From NCBI GenBank assembly GCA_022842935.1, contig JALHOP010000002.1, positions 1-64,000 on the forward strand: a DNA stretch of 64,000 nt, given 5' to 3'. A program made the position numbers and the translations under genes. Source of the DNA: Myxococcota bacterium (GTDB taxonomy: Bacteria; Myxococcota; XYA12-FULL-58-9; JALHOP01). Below are positions 50,043 to 59,481 of the stretch, in pieces (position 1 is the first letter of the stretch; every line of letters starts with the position of its first letter). The notes beneath the pieces were generated by a model. The model saw only the letters and a list, made by a program, of their open reading frames with translations, made no database searches and was not told the origin of the DNA.

Positions 50043-51455
50043 GTGGCGCATTGGAAAAATTTCGGCCTCTTCTTGGTAGCCTTCAGCGTCGCTTGCGACA
50101 GCGGCGTGGTCGGGCCGGGGCTCGATGACACGAGCGACGAGCGAACCGACGAAGACCTCATCGACATCACTGATGAAGACGCGACGAGCGATACGGACAA
50201 CGTCGGCGGAGACGGATTGTTGCCGGGCGACAGCGATGGTGATGCTGGGGGTGGCGATGGAGCGGGCGGAGACGGCGTGGGCGGGGGTGACGACCAGCCG
50301 CCAACCGACGATGACCCACCACCACCGACGCCAGTACCCACGACATTCGAAGCCGTAAGCGTTGTCGGCCAGTCCGCTTTAGCAGGCACTCCTGTTGGTG
50401 AGGTTCCAGAGGTCGAGGTCCGTGACCAGTTCGACGCTCCGATGGCTGGCATCGCGGTCCGCTTCGAGGTGCTCGCCGGGGGCGGGACCATCGTGCCCAC
50501 GACGAACGTGACGACGGATGCGCAGGGACGGGCAAAACTGACCTCGTGGACCCTTGGCAAGAGCGCCGTGCCAAACGCCGTTCGCGCCTCTCTGCCTGAC
50601 CACGAAGCGCTGGGCCTCGAGCGGTTCGATGCGACGGTCGAGACGAGCTACCAAATCGAGATTGTCTTTCTCGACCCGCCAACCGACGAGCAGCGTGCTG
50701 CCTTCGAGTCTGCTGCCGCGCGCTGGATGGCGGTGATCGTCAACGACCTACCGAACGGGGTGTTCACGCGCGACATTCTGCCGGAGAGCTGCGGAGGCAT
50801 CCCGGGTGACACGACGCCGATCCCGGTCGACGACCTGTTCATCTATGCGCGCGTCGGCGCCATCGACGGCGTCGGCGGAACACTGGCGCAAGCCGGGCCT
50901 TGCCTCGGCCGCAGCGCTGGCGCTGGTGCTCCGGCGGTCGGAGTCATGAGCTTCGACTCGGCGGACATCGTGTCGCTCGAGCAAGCCGGATTGTTCGACG
51001 AGACCATCTTGCATGAGATGGGACACGTGATCGGCATCGGTACCTATTGGGACACGCTCATCGACAATCCTTCGCTCCCAGCGAGTCCAGGCGCAGACAC
51101 GGTCTTCACGGGTGCGTTCGCGCAGGACGCCTACGTGTCGATCGACGGCGCCGACGTACCGACTCCGGTACCCGCCGATAACAGCGCGGTTGCGGGCTCT
51201 GCGGACGCGCATTGGCGTGAATCTGTCTTCACCAACGAGCTCATGAGTCCAAGCCTCGACTTCGCCGACACGAGCTTGCCGCTGAGCCTCGTCACCGTGG
51301 CCTCGCTTTCCGACCTCGGCTTCTACGATGCGAACGCCGCTGCCGCGGACTTCTTCAGCTTGGCACCCACCCTGCGCGCCCCGACCCCCGAGGGTCCTCG
51401 CCTCGAGAACTGGTGTGAGGTGGTCCGCCCGACAGGCGTCATCACGACGCCCTGA
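50043..51455 (+). CDS. Leishmanolysin-like (M8) metalloprotease lipoprotein
   Basis: A ~470-residue lipoprotein (VAFSVAC at the GTG 50043 start). An acidic Gly/Asp/Pro-rich linker to about residue 105 is followed by a Big-1/Ig-like domain (VRFEVLAGGGTIVPTTNVTTDAQGRA). The M8-type protease domain has TILHEMGHVIGIGTYW, third His in ADAHWRES and Met-turn NELMSP. This set supports an active zinc endopeptidase on the cell surface. The GTG start fits the lipobox; an upstream ATG would bury it. Confidence 0.8.
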   Translation: MAHWKNFGLFLVAFSVACDSGVVGPGLDDTSDERTDEDLIDITDEDATSDTDNVGGDGLLPGDSDGDAGGGDGAGGDGVGGGDDQPPTDDDPPPPTPVPTTFEAVSVVGQSALAGTPVGEVPEVEVRDQFDAPMAGIAVRFEVLAGGGTIVPTTNVTTDAQGRAKLTSWTLGKSAVPNAVRASLPDHEALGLERFDATVETSYQIEIVFLDPPTDEQRAAFESAAARWMAVIVNDLPNGVFTRDILPESCGGIPGDTTPIPVDDLFIYARVGAIDGVGGTLAQAGPCLGRSAGAGAPAVGVMSFDSADIVSLEQAGLFDETILHEMGHVIGIGTYWDTLIDNPSLPASPGADTVFTGAFAQDAYVSIDGADVPTPVPADNSAVAGSADAHWRESVFTNELMSPSLDFADTSLPLSLVTVASLSDLGFYDANAAAADFFSLAPTLRAPTPEGPRLENWCEVVRPTGVITTP

Positions 51456-51477
51456 CCTCGGGAGAGGCCGCTAGTCC

Positions 51478-52356
51478 ATGAATGAGTTGAACGAGCTTCT
51501 GCACCGCGTCCTTTTTCGCATCTCCGAGACGGACGTCACTCCGATCGCGTTGTTGATCTTCGTGGTGACGCTCGTCATGGCCATCGCCGTCGGCCATATC
51601 GGCCGGCGCTCGGTGACTCGCCTTCTCATTCGTTATGGCGGACCGACGCACGAAGGTGTCGCGTACGCACTCGGGCGTATCGCGCAGTACATCATCGTCG
51701 GCCTAGGCCTTCTGATGGCGCTCGAGACTGTAGGCTTCTCGATGAAGTCGCTGGCAGCGCTGGGCGCCATACTCGCGGTCGGTATCGGTTTTGGTCTTCA
51801 AAACATCGCGCAAAACTTCGCCAGCGGCATCATCTTGCTCATCGAGCGCCCGGTTCAGAAGGGTGACTTCATCGACGTCGGCGGTGTCTCGGGCACCGTC
51901 GAAGACATTGCTATGCGCGCGACGCGCATCCTCACGCGCGATGGTATCCAAATCATCGTGCCGAACAGCGAGCTCGTCTCGAGCCGGGTCGTGAACCGTA
52001 GCGCGCCAACCCCGCGAGCGCGCGCCCGCATCAAGGTCGGAGTGGCTTACGGCAGCGACACCGAGATGGTCCGCTCTGCGCTACAAGCCGTGGCCGCCGC
52101 GGACGCACGCGTGCTCCAGGACCCACCGCCCAAGATCTACTTCCGCGACTTCGGTGACAACGCGCTGATGTTCGAGCTAGCGATCTGGATGGACACACCC
52201 GAGCAAGAGTCGACCATCACAAGTGATCTACGCTTCGCAATCGACAAGGCGTTCAGGGGTGCCCACATCGAGGTGGCGTATCCGCAACGCGACTTGCACA
52301 TCCGCTCAGGCCTCGAGGGCCTGGTGAGCGCCGTGGGGTCGATCAGCCGTCCCTAA
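51478..52356 (+). CDS. MscS-type mechanosensitive channel
   Basis: A 292-residue channel with three N-terminal TM segments. The pore helix AALGAILAVGIGFGLQNIAQNFASGIILLIERPVQKGD is followed by the beta domain IDVGGVSGTVEDIAMRATRILTRDGIQIIVPNSEL, the MscS hallmark. The C-terminal vestibule part is present (IKVGVAYGSDTEMV). It opens under membrane tension to release solutes. It starts 22 bases after the metalloprotease stop on the same strand. Confidence 0.88.
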   Translation: MNELNELLHRVLFRISETDVTPIALLIFVVTLVMAIAVGHIGRRSVTRLLIRYGGPTHEGVAYALGRIAQYIIVGLGLLMALETVGFSMKSLAALGAILAVGIGFGLQNIAQNFASGIILLIERPVQKGDFIDVGGVSGTVEDIAMRATRILTRDGIQIIVPNSELVSSRVVNRSAPTPRARARIKVGVAYGSDTEMVRSALQAVAAADARVLQDPPPKIYFRDFGDNALMFELAIWMDTPEQESTITSDLRFAIDKAFRGAHIEVAYPQRDLHIRSGLEGLVSAVGSISRP

Positions 52357-52414
52357 CCCCAGTGCTCGCCATGGCAGCGCCGACCCTGTATGCGACCCTC
52401 ACGGGGGGTGGGGC

Positions 52415-54706
52415 GTGAGTAAAGACAAGAAGTTGCCGTGGCAGCTCGGGCATCTCGTGGTCGCGCTCACGGGACTCGCCGCAGGGGCCGCACTGCACGT
52501 TGCTGGCACGACCTTGGACCGCTGGGCATGGGCGGCCACGAACGCCGTCGTCCTCGTGCCGACGGTCGTCTCGGCGGTGCGAGGGCTTCTACGCCGGGAG
52601 ACCAGTGTCGACCTCATCGCGGTCCTCGCCATGACGGGCGCGCTCGTTCTGGGCGAGTACCTCGCAGGCGCGATCATCGCGGTGATGTTGACGGGCGGCG
52701 CCGCCCTCGAACACTTTGCGGTGGCACGCGCCCGCCGCGAGTTGTCCGCGCTCTTGAAGCGAGCACCACGCGTTGCTCATCGTCGGAGCGGAGCCGACTT
52801 CGTCGACGTCGCCATCGCCGAAGTCAAGCTCGGTGATATCCTCGTCATCAAGCCGGGCGAGGTCGTTCCCGCCGATGGCATCGTCAGCTCGGGAACCGCG
52901 ATGCTCGACGAATCAGCGCTCAGTGGCGAGTCGAAGCCCGTGCAGCTGGAGGTCGGCACACCAGTCCGCAGCGGCGGCACCAACGCCGGCGCCCCCTTCG
53001 AGCTGCGCGTCAGTGCCCCCGCGGCCGAGAGCACATACGCGGGCATCCTCCGCCTGGTCGAGGCGGCCGAGAAGTCGAAGGCACCCTTCGTGCGGCTCGC
53101 CGACCGCTACGCGCTGGGCTTTCTCGGCCTCACGCTCGTCCTCGCCGCGACTGCTTGGGTGGCCGGCGGAAGCGCGGTGCGCGCGCTCGCCGTGCTCGTC
53201 GTCGCAACGCCATGTCCGCTCATCTTGGCGGCACCGGCGGCGATCATCGCTGGAGTCTCGCGCGCCGCAAAACACGGGATCATCATCAAGGGCGGCGGTC
53301 CGCTTGAGACGCTCGCGCGCATCAAGGTCCTCTTGCTCGACAAGACCGGCACCGTGACCTCGGCGCGACCGCAGGTCGTCGCGGTCGAGACCTTCGGCGA
53401 TGTCGCGTCCGACGTCTTGGTTCGCCACGCCGCGTCCGTCGAGCAACTCTCGGTACATCCCTTCGCGCCAGCGCTTCTCGCCGAAGCTCGTAGCCGCAAC
53501 CTCGAGCTGGCCTTCCCGTCAGACGTCCATGAGGAGATGGGGACGGGTATCGCGGGCACTGTCGACGGTCGTCGCGTCGCGGTGGGCCAGCTCGCCTTCG
53601 CAGCGCCGAACATGCCGTTGACGCCGGCGCTCCGCTCCATCGCCATGCGTACCGCTGTCGAGGGCTCGTCGAGCGTCTTCGTCTCCCTCGATGGGTCGCT
53701 CGCGGGTGCTCTTTTACTTCAAGATCCGATTCGTCCCGAGGCTCCTCGCGCGCTCCGGTCGCTACGGGCCGCGGGAGTTCAGCACATCTACATGGTGACT
53801 GGCGACCATCCCGACGTCGCGGAGCTCGTCGGCGATGCCTTGGGCTTCGATCGGGTCTTCGCCGAGCGCGCGCCTGAAGAAAAGGTCGAGGTCATCAAGG
53901 TCGTGAGCAAAGAGGGCACGACGGCAATGGTCGGCGACGGTATCAACGACGCTCCGGCGTTGGCGTTAGCGGACGTCGGTATCGCCATGGGAGCACGCGG
54001 CGCCACGGCAGCGTCCGAGGCAGCCGACATCGTACTTACGGCGGACCGGCTCGAAGGACTCGTCCTCGCGGTGCGTATTGCGCAGCGCACCCGCCGCATC
54101 GCACTGCAGAGTGTGTTCGTTGGGATGGGCTTGTCTGTGGTGGCGATGGTCTTTGCCGCGGCCGGCTACCTCACGCCCGTCGTCGGCGCCGTGCTTCAGG
54201 AGGTCATCGATGTGCTCGTGATCGTCAACGCGCTGAGGGCCTTGGGCGGCGGCGGCCTCGTGGCCCCCAACCGCGTGGAGGTAAAAACGATCGCGCAAGG
54301 CCTCGCGTCTGCGCATCGGACGCTGGTGCCTCAGGTTGGCGAGCTCGCAGCACTGGCGGCCCGTCTCGACGGGCTCGAGCCCAACGAAGCGCGCAAGCAA
54401 CTCGAGCGCATGCGCGCCATGCTCGAAAACGAGCTCCTCCCCCACGAGCGGGATGAGCAGAAGGTCGCCTACCCGCTGCTCGGGAAGATGCTTCCCAAAG
54501 AAGACCCGACGGGTCCGCTCATACAGACACACCACGAGATCCATCGCCTGACGCGCCTGTTCGGCCGCATGGTCGCGCAACTACCCTCGGCAGGCCCCAA
54601 CCCAGAGGACCTTCGCGACCTGCGCCGCGTCCTCTACGGTCTGCACGCGATTCTCACGCTGCACTTTGCCCAAGAGGACGAGCTGTACAGCTTGTTTCAG
54701 TCATGA
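52415..54706 (+). CDS. P1B-type metal ATPase fused to a hemerythrin domain
   Basis: A 763-residue P-type ATPase: phosphorylation motif LLDKTGTVTS, TGES-type loop ALSGESKPV, nucleotide hinge GDGINDAPAL, and the TM metal motif ATPCPLILA. No N-terminal heavy-metal domain is present. The C-terminal ~150 residues are a hemerythrin/HHE domain (LPHERDEQ, THHEIHRL, LHAILTLHFAQEDEL). The TPC motif plus C-terminal hemerythrin is the architecture of the P1B-5 group, known for Ni/Fe efflux with an iron- or oxygen-sensing tail. Ion choice here is inferred. It starts at GTG 52415. Confidence 0.85.
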   Translation: MSKDKKLPWQLGHLVVALTGLAAGAALHVAGTTLDRWAWAATNAVVLVPTVVSAVRGLLRRETSVDLIAVLAMTGALVLGEYLAGAIIAVMLTGGAALEHFAVARARRELSALLKRAPRVAHRRSGADFVDVAIAEVKLGDILVIKPGEVVPADGIVSSGTAMLDESALSGESKPVQLEVGTPVRSGGTNAGAPFELRVSAPAAESTYAGILRLVEAAEKSKAPFVRLADRYALGFLGLTLVLAATAWVAGGSAVRALAVLVVATPCPLILAAPAAIIAGVSRAAKHGIIIKGGGPLETLARIKVLLLDKTGTVTSARPQVVAVETFGDVASDVLVRHAASVEQLSVHPFAPALLAEARSRNLELAFPSDVHEEMGTGIAGTVDGRRVAVGQLAFAAPNMPLTPALRSIAMRTAVEGSSSVFVSLDGSLAGALLLQDPIRPEAPRALRSLRAAGVQHIYMVTGDHPDVAELVGDALGFDRVFAERAPEEKVEVIKVVSKEGTTAMVGDGINDAPALALADVGIAMGARGATAASEAADIVLTADRLEGLVLAVRIAQRTRRIALQSVFVGMGLSVVAMVFAAAGYLTPVVGAVLQEVIDVLVIVNALRALGGGGLVAPNRVEVKTIAQGLASAHRTLVPQVGELAALAARLDGLEPNEARKQLERMRAMLENELLPHERDEQKVAYPLLGKMLPKEDPTGPLIQTHHEIHRLTRLFGRMVAQLPSAGPNPEDLRDLRRVLYGLHAILTLHFAQEDELYSLFQS

Positions 54707-54882
54707 GCTGACTGCGAAGCCGCACTTTCTTTCGTCGACCCTCTACAACGTCGCCGAGGCCCTTGATCGCGCTCACGGCTGAAGGCACGGGTCTACTCTT
54801 CGAGCAAGGTACGCCCGCTTCCGCTGCAGCGGGCCGACCGTCACTTCGTCAGTAGTCCGGCCCTTCGTTGCGGTTCAGACAT

Positions 54883-56235
54883 TCAACCGAACCCGCATGC
54901 GACGTTCTTCTTGTTGAGTTGAAGCAGCTCTTCGTCGCGGGCGAAGCGCGCCTCGCGCTCCATCCAGAGAAACAGCGCATTCGCGATCGGCTTCTGATGA
55001 CGGCGGTTGAAGAGCTCGGCGGCGTAGTTCGTGATGACTAGCCGAATCGTATCGAAGGCGATGCTCCTACGCGAAGCATCGACTGCGAGGTCGTCGTAGA
55101 GCTGCCGAAGCACGGCGATCTCGACCCACTCGTCGATCGGAGTCAACCAGCGCTCGTCCGCGATACGGCGCTGAAAGGCCTCAACCGCGATCTCGAACGA
55201 CCTCAACACCTCGTCAGCATTGTTCGAGAAGTACGGATGACGACCACGAAGGTCTGGATTCGAGTCCGCTAAGGCGTTTAGATCGTCGAGCACCGTCATC
55301 CTGAACGGAGGAGGAACCTCGGCCATTGCGCGGTCCCAGCTCATCGCGAGCTCCAACATGTCCTCCGAGGTCACGTGGCCGCGCAGCGCCGCGGCGTGTC
55401 GAGCGAGAAGGTACGACGCGTCGGCGGTCGGCGGACGGGTAGGCGCCGACCAGGCCATTTTCAACAAGGGAACGGTCGCTACGCGCGATGACGTGAGCAA
55501 CCAGCGCTCGACGAGTGTCGTACGCGCAACCGCCGCTGGACCCTGCTTGATGCGCGTCGCGCATTCCGCCGCGAAGCGGGTAAGCGCCGTGTTCAAGCGT
55601 CGCGGCAAGACCTGTAACGCTCCCCATTCACCTCGGCTTGCGGCGTCTGCGATGAGCCAGCGCGCCGCGAAGAACTGAGCAGGGCCGGATCGCAACGGCG
55701 CTGCGAAATCGCCGACGCTCTTGAACAAGAGCTGCGCCTGCTCTCGGTCTCCGAGCACCACACAGCAGAACCCGCGCGCCACGACCGTCCCTGGCCGCAA
55801 GACCGCGGTGTCCGCGATCCGCTTGTCGACATACGTCAAGGCACCCGCGAGGCCCGGGTGTCTTCGATTGCGAAGCACGAGACAACTGCGCGCAGCAGCG
55901 ATCGAGCCCAGACCGCGTCGGTCGAGGTGATGCGGTATCGCACCGACCACGGCGAGGGTCGAAGCGACCCGCGGCGAACCGATGGGGGTCGCGACAAACG
56001 TCGCGAGAGGACCGCCGAACCACAGGAGACATGCCACCACGAAAACGAGAATGGAGAAGATGCCGCCCTGCAGCGCGAAAACCGATGCGATGAATGTCGT
56101 CGGCACGAGGATCAACCAGGAGAGCGCTCGCGTCGCCGTGACGCCTGGACTTGCCTTCTTGACGAGAAGGATGATGACCGCAATCGCGGCATAAAGGAGC
56201 ACCTTTCCTAGGATCAGCGCCGCACCGCCGCTCAT
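54883..56235 (-). CDS. Membrane protein with helical C-terminal domain (Hsp70 operon)
   Basis: A 450-residue protein with three or so N-terminal TM segments (ILGKVLLYAAIAVIILLV; LILVPTTFIASVFAL; FSILVFVVACLLWFGGPLATFV), then a long helical region with TPR-like periodicity and LLARHAAALRGH, ending RFARDEELLQLNKKNVACGFG. No family is recognised. Its ATG overlaps the TGA of the J-like gene, which overlaps the Hsp70 gene, so all three are coupled. The protein may place the chaperone at the membrane; this is inference from gene order. Confidence 0.6.
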   Translation of the reverse strand: MSGGAALILGKVLLYAAIAVIILLVKKASPGVTATRALSWLILVPTTFIASVFALQGGIFSILVFVVACLLWFGGPLATFVATPIGSPRVASTLAVVGAIPHHLDRRGLGSIAAARSCLVLRNRRHPGLAGALTYVDKRIADTAVLRPGTVVARGFCCVVLGDREQAQLLFKSVGDFAAPLRSGPAQFFAARWLIADAASRGEWGALQVLPRRLNTALTRFAAECATRIKQGPAAVARTTLVERWLLTSSRVATVPLLKMAWSAPTRPPTADASYLLARHAAALRGHVTSEDMLELAMSWDRAMAEVPPPFRMTVLDDLNALADSNPDLRGRHPYFSNNADEVLRSFEIAVEAFQRRIADERWLTPIDEWVEIAVLRQLYDDLAVDASRRSIAFDTIRLVITNYAAELFNRRHQKPIANALFLWMEREARFARDEELLQLNKKNVACGFG

Positions 56236-56579
56236 CGGTCAAGCGTCCCCAGCCGCTTGTGAGCATCGGACCACACAGGCAGTCGCGTCTCGTGCACTGG
56301 CTCCCAAACCTCAGGACGCGCCCAGAACTCGGCCATGGCGCGAGCTTGCGGCTCACGTAGCGCGGCCATGGCGCGCCGGACGGCGTCTTCATCGCGCTGG
56401 CGGGGGCCCAGTGGTGTTCGATAGCTGGCGGCGTCTTTCATGCCGACCTTGAGCATCGCGAGCAACTTCTGGCCGGCGCGCTCGATGTCCATCGCCCCGC
56501 AGTCGATGGGGAGATCGAGGACGAAAAAGGGGTTCTCGTCGATGTGCGGGGCATCCATTCTAGCGGACACCAGACTCAT
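56232..56579 (-). CDS. J-domain-like co-chaperone lacking HPD
   Basis: A 115-residue protein that lines up with a J domain in its opening (ENPFFVLDLPIDCGAMDIERAGQKLL) and its third helix (RRAMAALREPQARAMAEFW). The HPD tripeptide that triggers Hsp70 ATPase activity is absent (KVGMKDA stands near that place). It is coupled to the Hsp70 gene, whose stop lies inside its N-terminal codons, and to the membrane protein gene. A start at 56558 would give a protein beginning directly before the J-like fold. It may bind the Hsp70 without stimulating it, or use another surface. Confidence 0.55.
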   Translation of the reverse strand: MSLVSARMDAPHIDENPFFVLDLPIDCGAMDIERAGQKLLAMLKVGMKDAASYRTPLGPRQRDEDAVRRAMAALREPQARAMAEFWARPEVWEPVHETRLPVWSDAHKRLGTLDR

Positions 56580-59004
56580 AACTCAGGCGCCTCTCCGTAG
56601 GATCACTGGGCAACAGGGCCCAGAGGTCTCGGACGACGCGCGAGAGTCGCTCGCGGTGGCCTGCGTCCATGTAGCCGCGGCCTTCTCGAATCAGTGATTC
56701 TGCTTTGGCGAGGTCACTCGCCTCGTTGACTCGTGACGCTGCGGCCTCGAACTCCGTCGGCCAGAACTCGGGCCAACGCTGCGACGCGGTAAACGCCAGC
56801 GTGCGCAAGAGTCTGAGCTGTCGCTGCAGCTCGACGGACTGGCGGGCCTCTCGTGCACGGCGGGCCGCAGAGACAGTTTCGTCCAACACCTTCTTTTCGT
56901 GCTCGTTGCCGAACTCTTGAACCCAGCTCGTCGTATGCACGATGGCATCCGTGAGCTCGGCGTCGAGCTCCGGCCATTGCTGGTCTCGCTCGAACCCATC
57001 GAGCTCGGCATCCAACTCGAGGAGAAGGCGGTGAGCGCGCTGAGCGGCGTCAGCGTCTCCCCCGTGAGCGGCTTGAGCTGCAACGCGGGCCTCGTTGAGC
57101 CGTTCATCGATGGTCGCCAGCCGGGACACCATCGCGGCGGTGTTGTTGCGAAAGGCGCTACGTCGGTGCTCACCGATTCGCGTTGCGATGGCCTCGATGG
57201 TCGCCGTCAGGGACTGTGGTGTCGCGTCTGGACCAAGGAGGTGTGCGACCTCTTCGAAGACCTCGCCGCTCCCGAGCACAAGAGCGCGCGCCGAGAGCTT
57301 TCCGCCGCGATCGAGCTCGAGCGTCACCTCGAGCGGACTTCCGGCCGGGAGCGGTCGTTTGACCAGTGAGCTGGGGATCTCGAGCGCTCCAACAAGCCGA
57401 CACAGATGCGCTCGGTCGAGCTCTCCCTGAACGATTGGGATTTTCAACGCGAACGAGCCGTCGCCGGGGACGACACTCTCGACGGTACGGTGCCTGAATG
57501 AACGTCGCGCGGGCAGCGGCGAACCGCGCTCGAAATACACGTGAACCCTGTCATCGGCGAGGGCGACGCCAACAGTTCGCGATAACGGAGGATCGCCGAT
57601 GGTCATGCCCTGCACGATGGTGATTCGCGATGGCGCGACCTCAACGCGCTTGCCAGCTTCGTCGCTGCCTTCGAGAACGAGCTCATTCGACTGGCGCGGC
57701 AACACGTCGACGGCGACGACGAACGCCCCCTCAGCGTCGAGGGCGACCTCGGGACTTTCCCATCCATCGGCGCGGCGTAGCCGAATGCGCGCAAGCTGGC
57801 GACGAGGCTCGACGAGCTTACCCACGACGTGAGGCGTGAGGTCGGGAGTCATCGCGGGATAAGAGAGCCAGAGCCGCTCGCCGCCCTCGCGCTGCGTCGG
57901 AGCTGGACGCGCGTCGAGCCCCGCGGTCGCGGCATAAAGCGCGGCACCCTGAGCCACGAGCGTCATCGGATCGAGTTGCGGCGCGAAGGGCGCGCCGATG
58001 TCGGCGCGAAGTTGCGAGCGCAAGAAGGGCATGACCGTTGGCCCTCCAACCAAGACGATCTGCGAAAGATCGGCGCTCGACCGACCATGGGTCGCGAGCA
58101 AGCGACGACAGACCGCGACACTCCGGTCGACGAGATGACGACACACACTTTCCATTGTCAGCCGATCGATGTCGAAGTCGATGGGCAGATCGCTCCCATC
58201 GGCACCACGGCAGCCTACCAACGCGACATTGGCGCGCTCGTTGCGCGTAAGCTCGATACGGGCGTCTTCGATGGCGAGCTTGAGCTTCGTCAGTGTAGGC
58301 GCCGCGCGAGGGTCCGAGCGCTCGATGAGGACTCCCCGGGTTTTCAGAGTCGCGAGTGCCCAGTCGAGAAGAGCGTTGTCGAAGTCGCGGCCGCCGAGGA
58401 AGTTGTCGCCATCGTGACCAACGACGCGAAGCAGTCCATCGCGGGTCTCGAGGAGCGAAACGTCGAAAGTGCCACCACCGAGGTCGTAGACGAGCCAGGC
58501 CCCGCGCGTGTCCGAGGTCCACCCCGCGGCAAGCGCCGAGGCCACAGGCTCCTGCAGGAGCTCGACGCGCGAGAACCCAGCGAGTTGCGCGGCACGCGAC
58601 GTCGCGGCGCTCTGCGGGATCTCGAAGAGCGCGGGCACGGTGACCACGGCGGCGGTCGGCTCGAAACCAAGCTGCTCGCGAACATCGGCACGCAACGAGC
58701 GTAGGACATGAGCAGCGAGCTCTTCGGCGAGGAGCTCCTTGCCGGTCGCTGGAATCGCGAAGCGCTTGCCGGTTCCCATCACCCGCTTGAACTCGGAGCG
58801 CGTGTTCTCAGGATCGCTGTCGATGGCGCGACGCGCCTTGGCGCCGACGGTGACGTTACCTCGACCGTCGAAGCGCACCACCGATGGGGTCAGCGTCGAA
58901 CCTTGCGCGTTGCGAATGAGGGTGAGGGCGGCGCCGTCGAAAGTCGCGGCGGTCGAGTTGGTCGTGCCGAGGTCGATCCCAACGTAGAGCGGCCTGGAGT
59001 GCAT
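56560..59004 (-). CDS. Divergent Hsp70 (DnaK-like) with extended C-terminus
   Basis: An 814-residue Hsp70. The nucleotide-binding domain has GIDLGTTNSTAATFDG, WLVYDLGGGTFDVSLLE and QIVLVGGPTVMPFLR, all ATPase signatures. After ~residue 380 the substrate-binding part is replaced by strand-rich modules unlike DnaK (RIRLRRADGWESPEVALD; two regulatory-like beta segments). The last ~170 residues are a helical tail rich in Arg and Glu (ERLNEARVAAQAAHGGDADAAQRAHRLLLELDAELDG). ATG 59004 gives the standard start. It is the first gene of the operon with the J-like and membrane proteins. It is probably a dedicated, not general, chaperone. Confidence 0.8.
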   Translation of the reverse strand: MHSRPLYVGIDLGTTNSTAATFDGAALTLIRNAQGSTLTPSVVRFDGRGNVTVGAKARRAIDSDPENTRSEFKRVMGTGKRFAIPATGKELLAEELAAHVLRSLRADVREQLGFEPTAAVVTVPALFEIPQSAATSRAAQLAGFSRVELLQEPVASALAAGWTSDTRGAWLVYDLGGGTFDVSLLETRDGLLRVVGHDGDNFLGGRDFDNALLDWALATLKTRGVLIERSDPRAAPTLTKLKLAIEDARIELTRNERANVALVGCRGADGSDLPIDFDIDRLTMESVCRHLVDRSVAVCRRLLATHGRSSADLSQIVLVGGPTVMPFLRSQLRADIGAPFAPQLDPMTLVAQGAALYAATAGLDARPAPTQREGGERLWLSYPAMTPDLTPHVVGKLVEPRRQLARIRLRRADGWESPEVALDAEGAFVVAVDVLPRQSNELVLEGSDEAGKRVEVAPSRITIVQGMTIGDPPLSRTVGVALADDRVHVYFERGSPLPARRSFRHRTVESVVPGDGSFALKIPIVQGELDRAHLCRLVGALEIPSSLVKRPLPAGSPLEVTLELDRGGKLSARALVLGSGEVFEEVAHLLGPDATPQSLTATIEAIATRIGEHRRSAFRNNTAAMVSRLATIDERLNEARVAAQAAHGGDADAAQRAHRLLLELDAELDGFERDQQWPELDAELTDAIVHTTSWVQEFGNEHEKKVLDETVSAARRAREARQSVELQRQLRLLRTLAFTASQRWPEFWPTEFEAAASRVNEASDLAKAESLIREGRGYMDAGHRERLSRVVRDLWALLPSDPTERRLSYESGVR

Positions 59005-59179
59005 CGTTTCTCGTTTACCGCCGTCGCAAGGGTTCGGCAAACGCCAGCTCCGGCGACCGGCTACTCACGTGCGCAAGCGCCCGGGTCTCGGACCAGCTCG
59101 GCCCGAGGGACGCGATCGGGAATGTGTTGTCTAGGGTTACAGCCTTCGTAGGTCTTTAGTTGTGGCCTAATGGGCCGCG

Positions 59180-59428
59180 ATGCCGCTAAATCGAGGCATG
59201 AAAAGCCGACGCCGAAGCCTGCGCCGCAGCGAAGCGCGTGAGATCTTCAACCACTACGATCGCAACAAGAACGGCAACATCGACAAGCCGGAGTTCTTCG
59301 CGCTTTCGGAGGCCATTGGTCCTGGGATGACCCCCGAAGAGCTCGAGATTGGCTGGGCAGAGATCGACCGCAACGGCAATGGACGTATCAGTTTCGACGA
59401 GTTCTTCGCGTGGTGGTCTGAAGAATGA
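59180..59428 (+). CDS. Two-EF-hand calcium-binding protein
   Basis: An 82-residue protein with two canonical EF-hand loops, DRNKNGNIDKPEF and DRNGNGRISFDEF, each with Asp/Asn ligands at 1, 3 and 5 and Glu at 12. No signal peptide is present, so it acts in the cytoplasm, probably as a calcium sensor or buffer. Start ATG 59180 or the nearby ATG 59198 are both possible. It converges with the outer-membrane protein gene, with a hairpin between them. Confidence 0.85.
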   Translation: MPLNRGMKSRRRSLRRSEAREIFNHYDRNKNGNIDKPEFFALSEAIGPGMTPEELEIGWAEIDRNGNGRISFDEFFAWWSEE

Positions 59429-59452
59429 CGACTTCGCTTGTACGTCATAGCG

Positions 59453-59481
59453 GAACACATCTCATGTTCGGAGATGTGTTC
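59453..59481. terminator. Hairpin between convergent genes
   Basis: GAACACATCTC pairs perfectly with GAGATGTGTTC around ATGTTCG. It lies 24 bases after the EF-hand stop and directly at the stop of the minus-strand gene. No U-run follows on either side, so it is a candidate bidirectional terminator or an RNA-stability hairpin. Confidence 0.6.

Noticed and set aside
8157-50392. Recurring GCTTTAGC/GCTAAAGC octamer (about six places, e.g. 8157, 34487, 40449, 43299, 50385)
   Set aside because: Only slightly more common than chance for this base composition and mostly inside codons for Ala-Leu-type runs, so there is no basis for a functional motif from this window alone.
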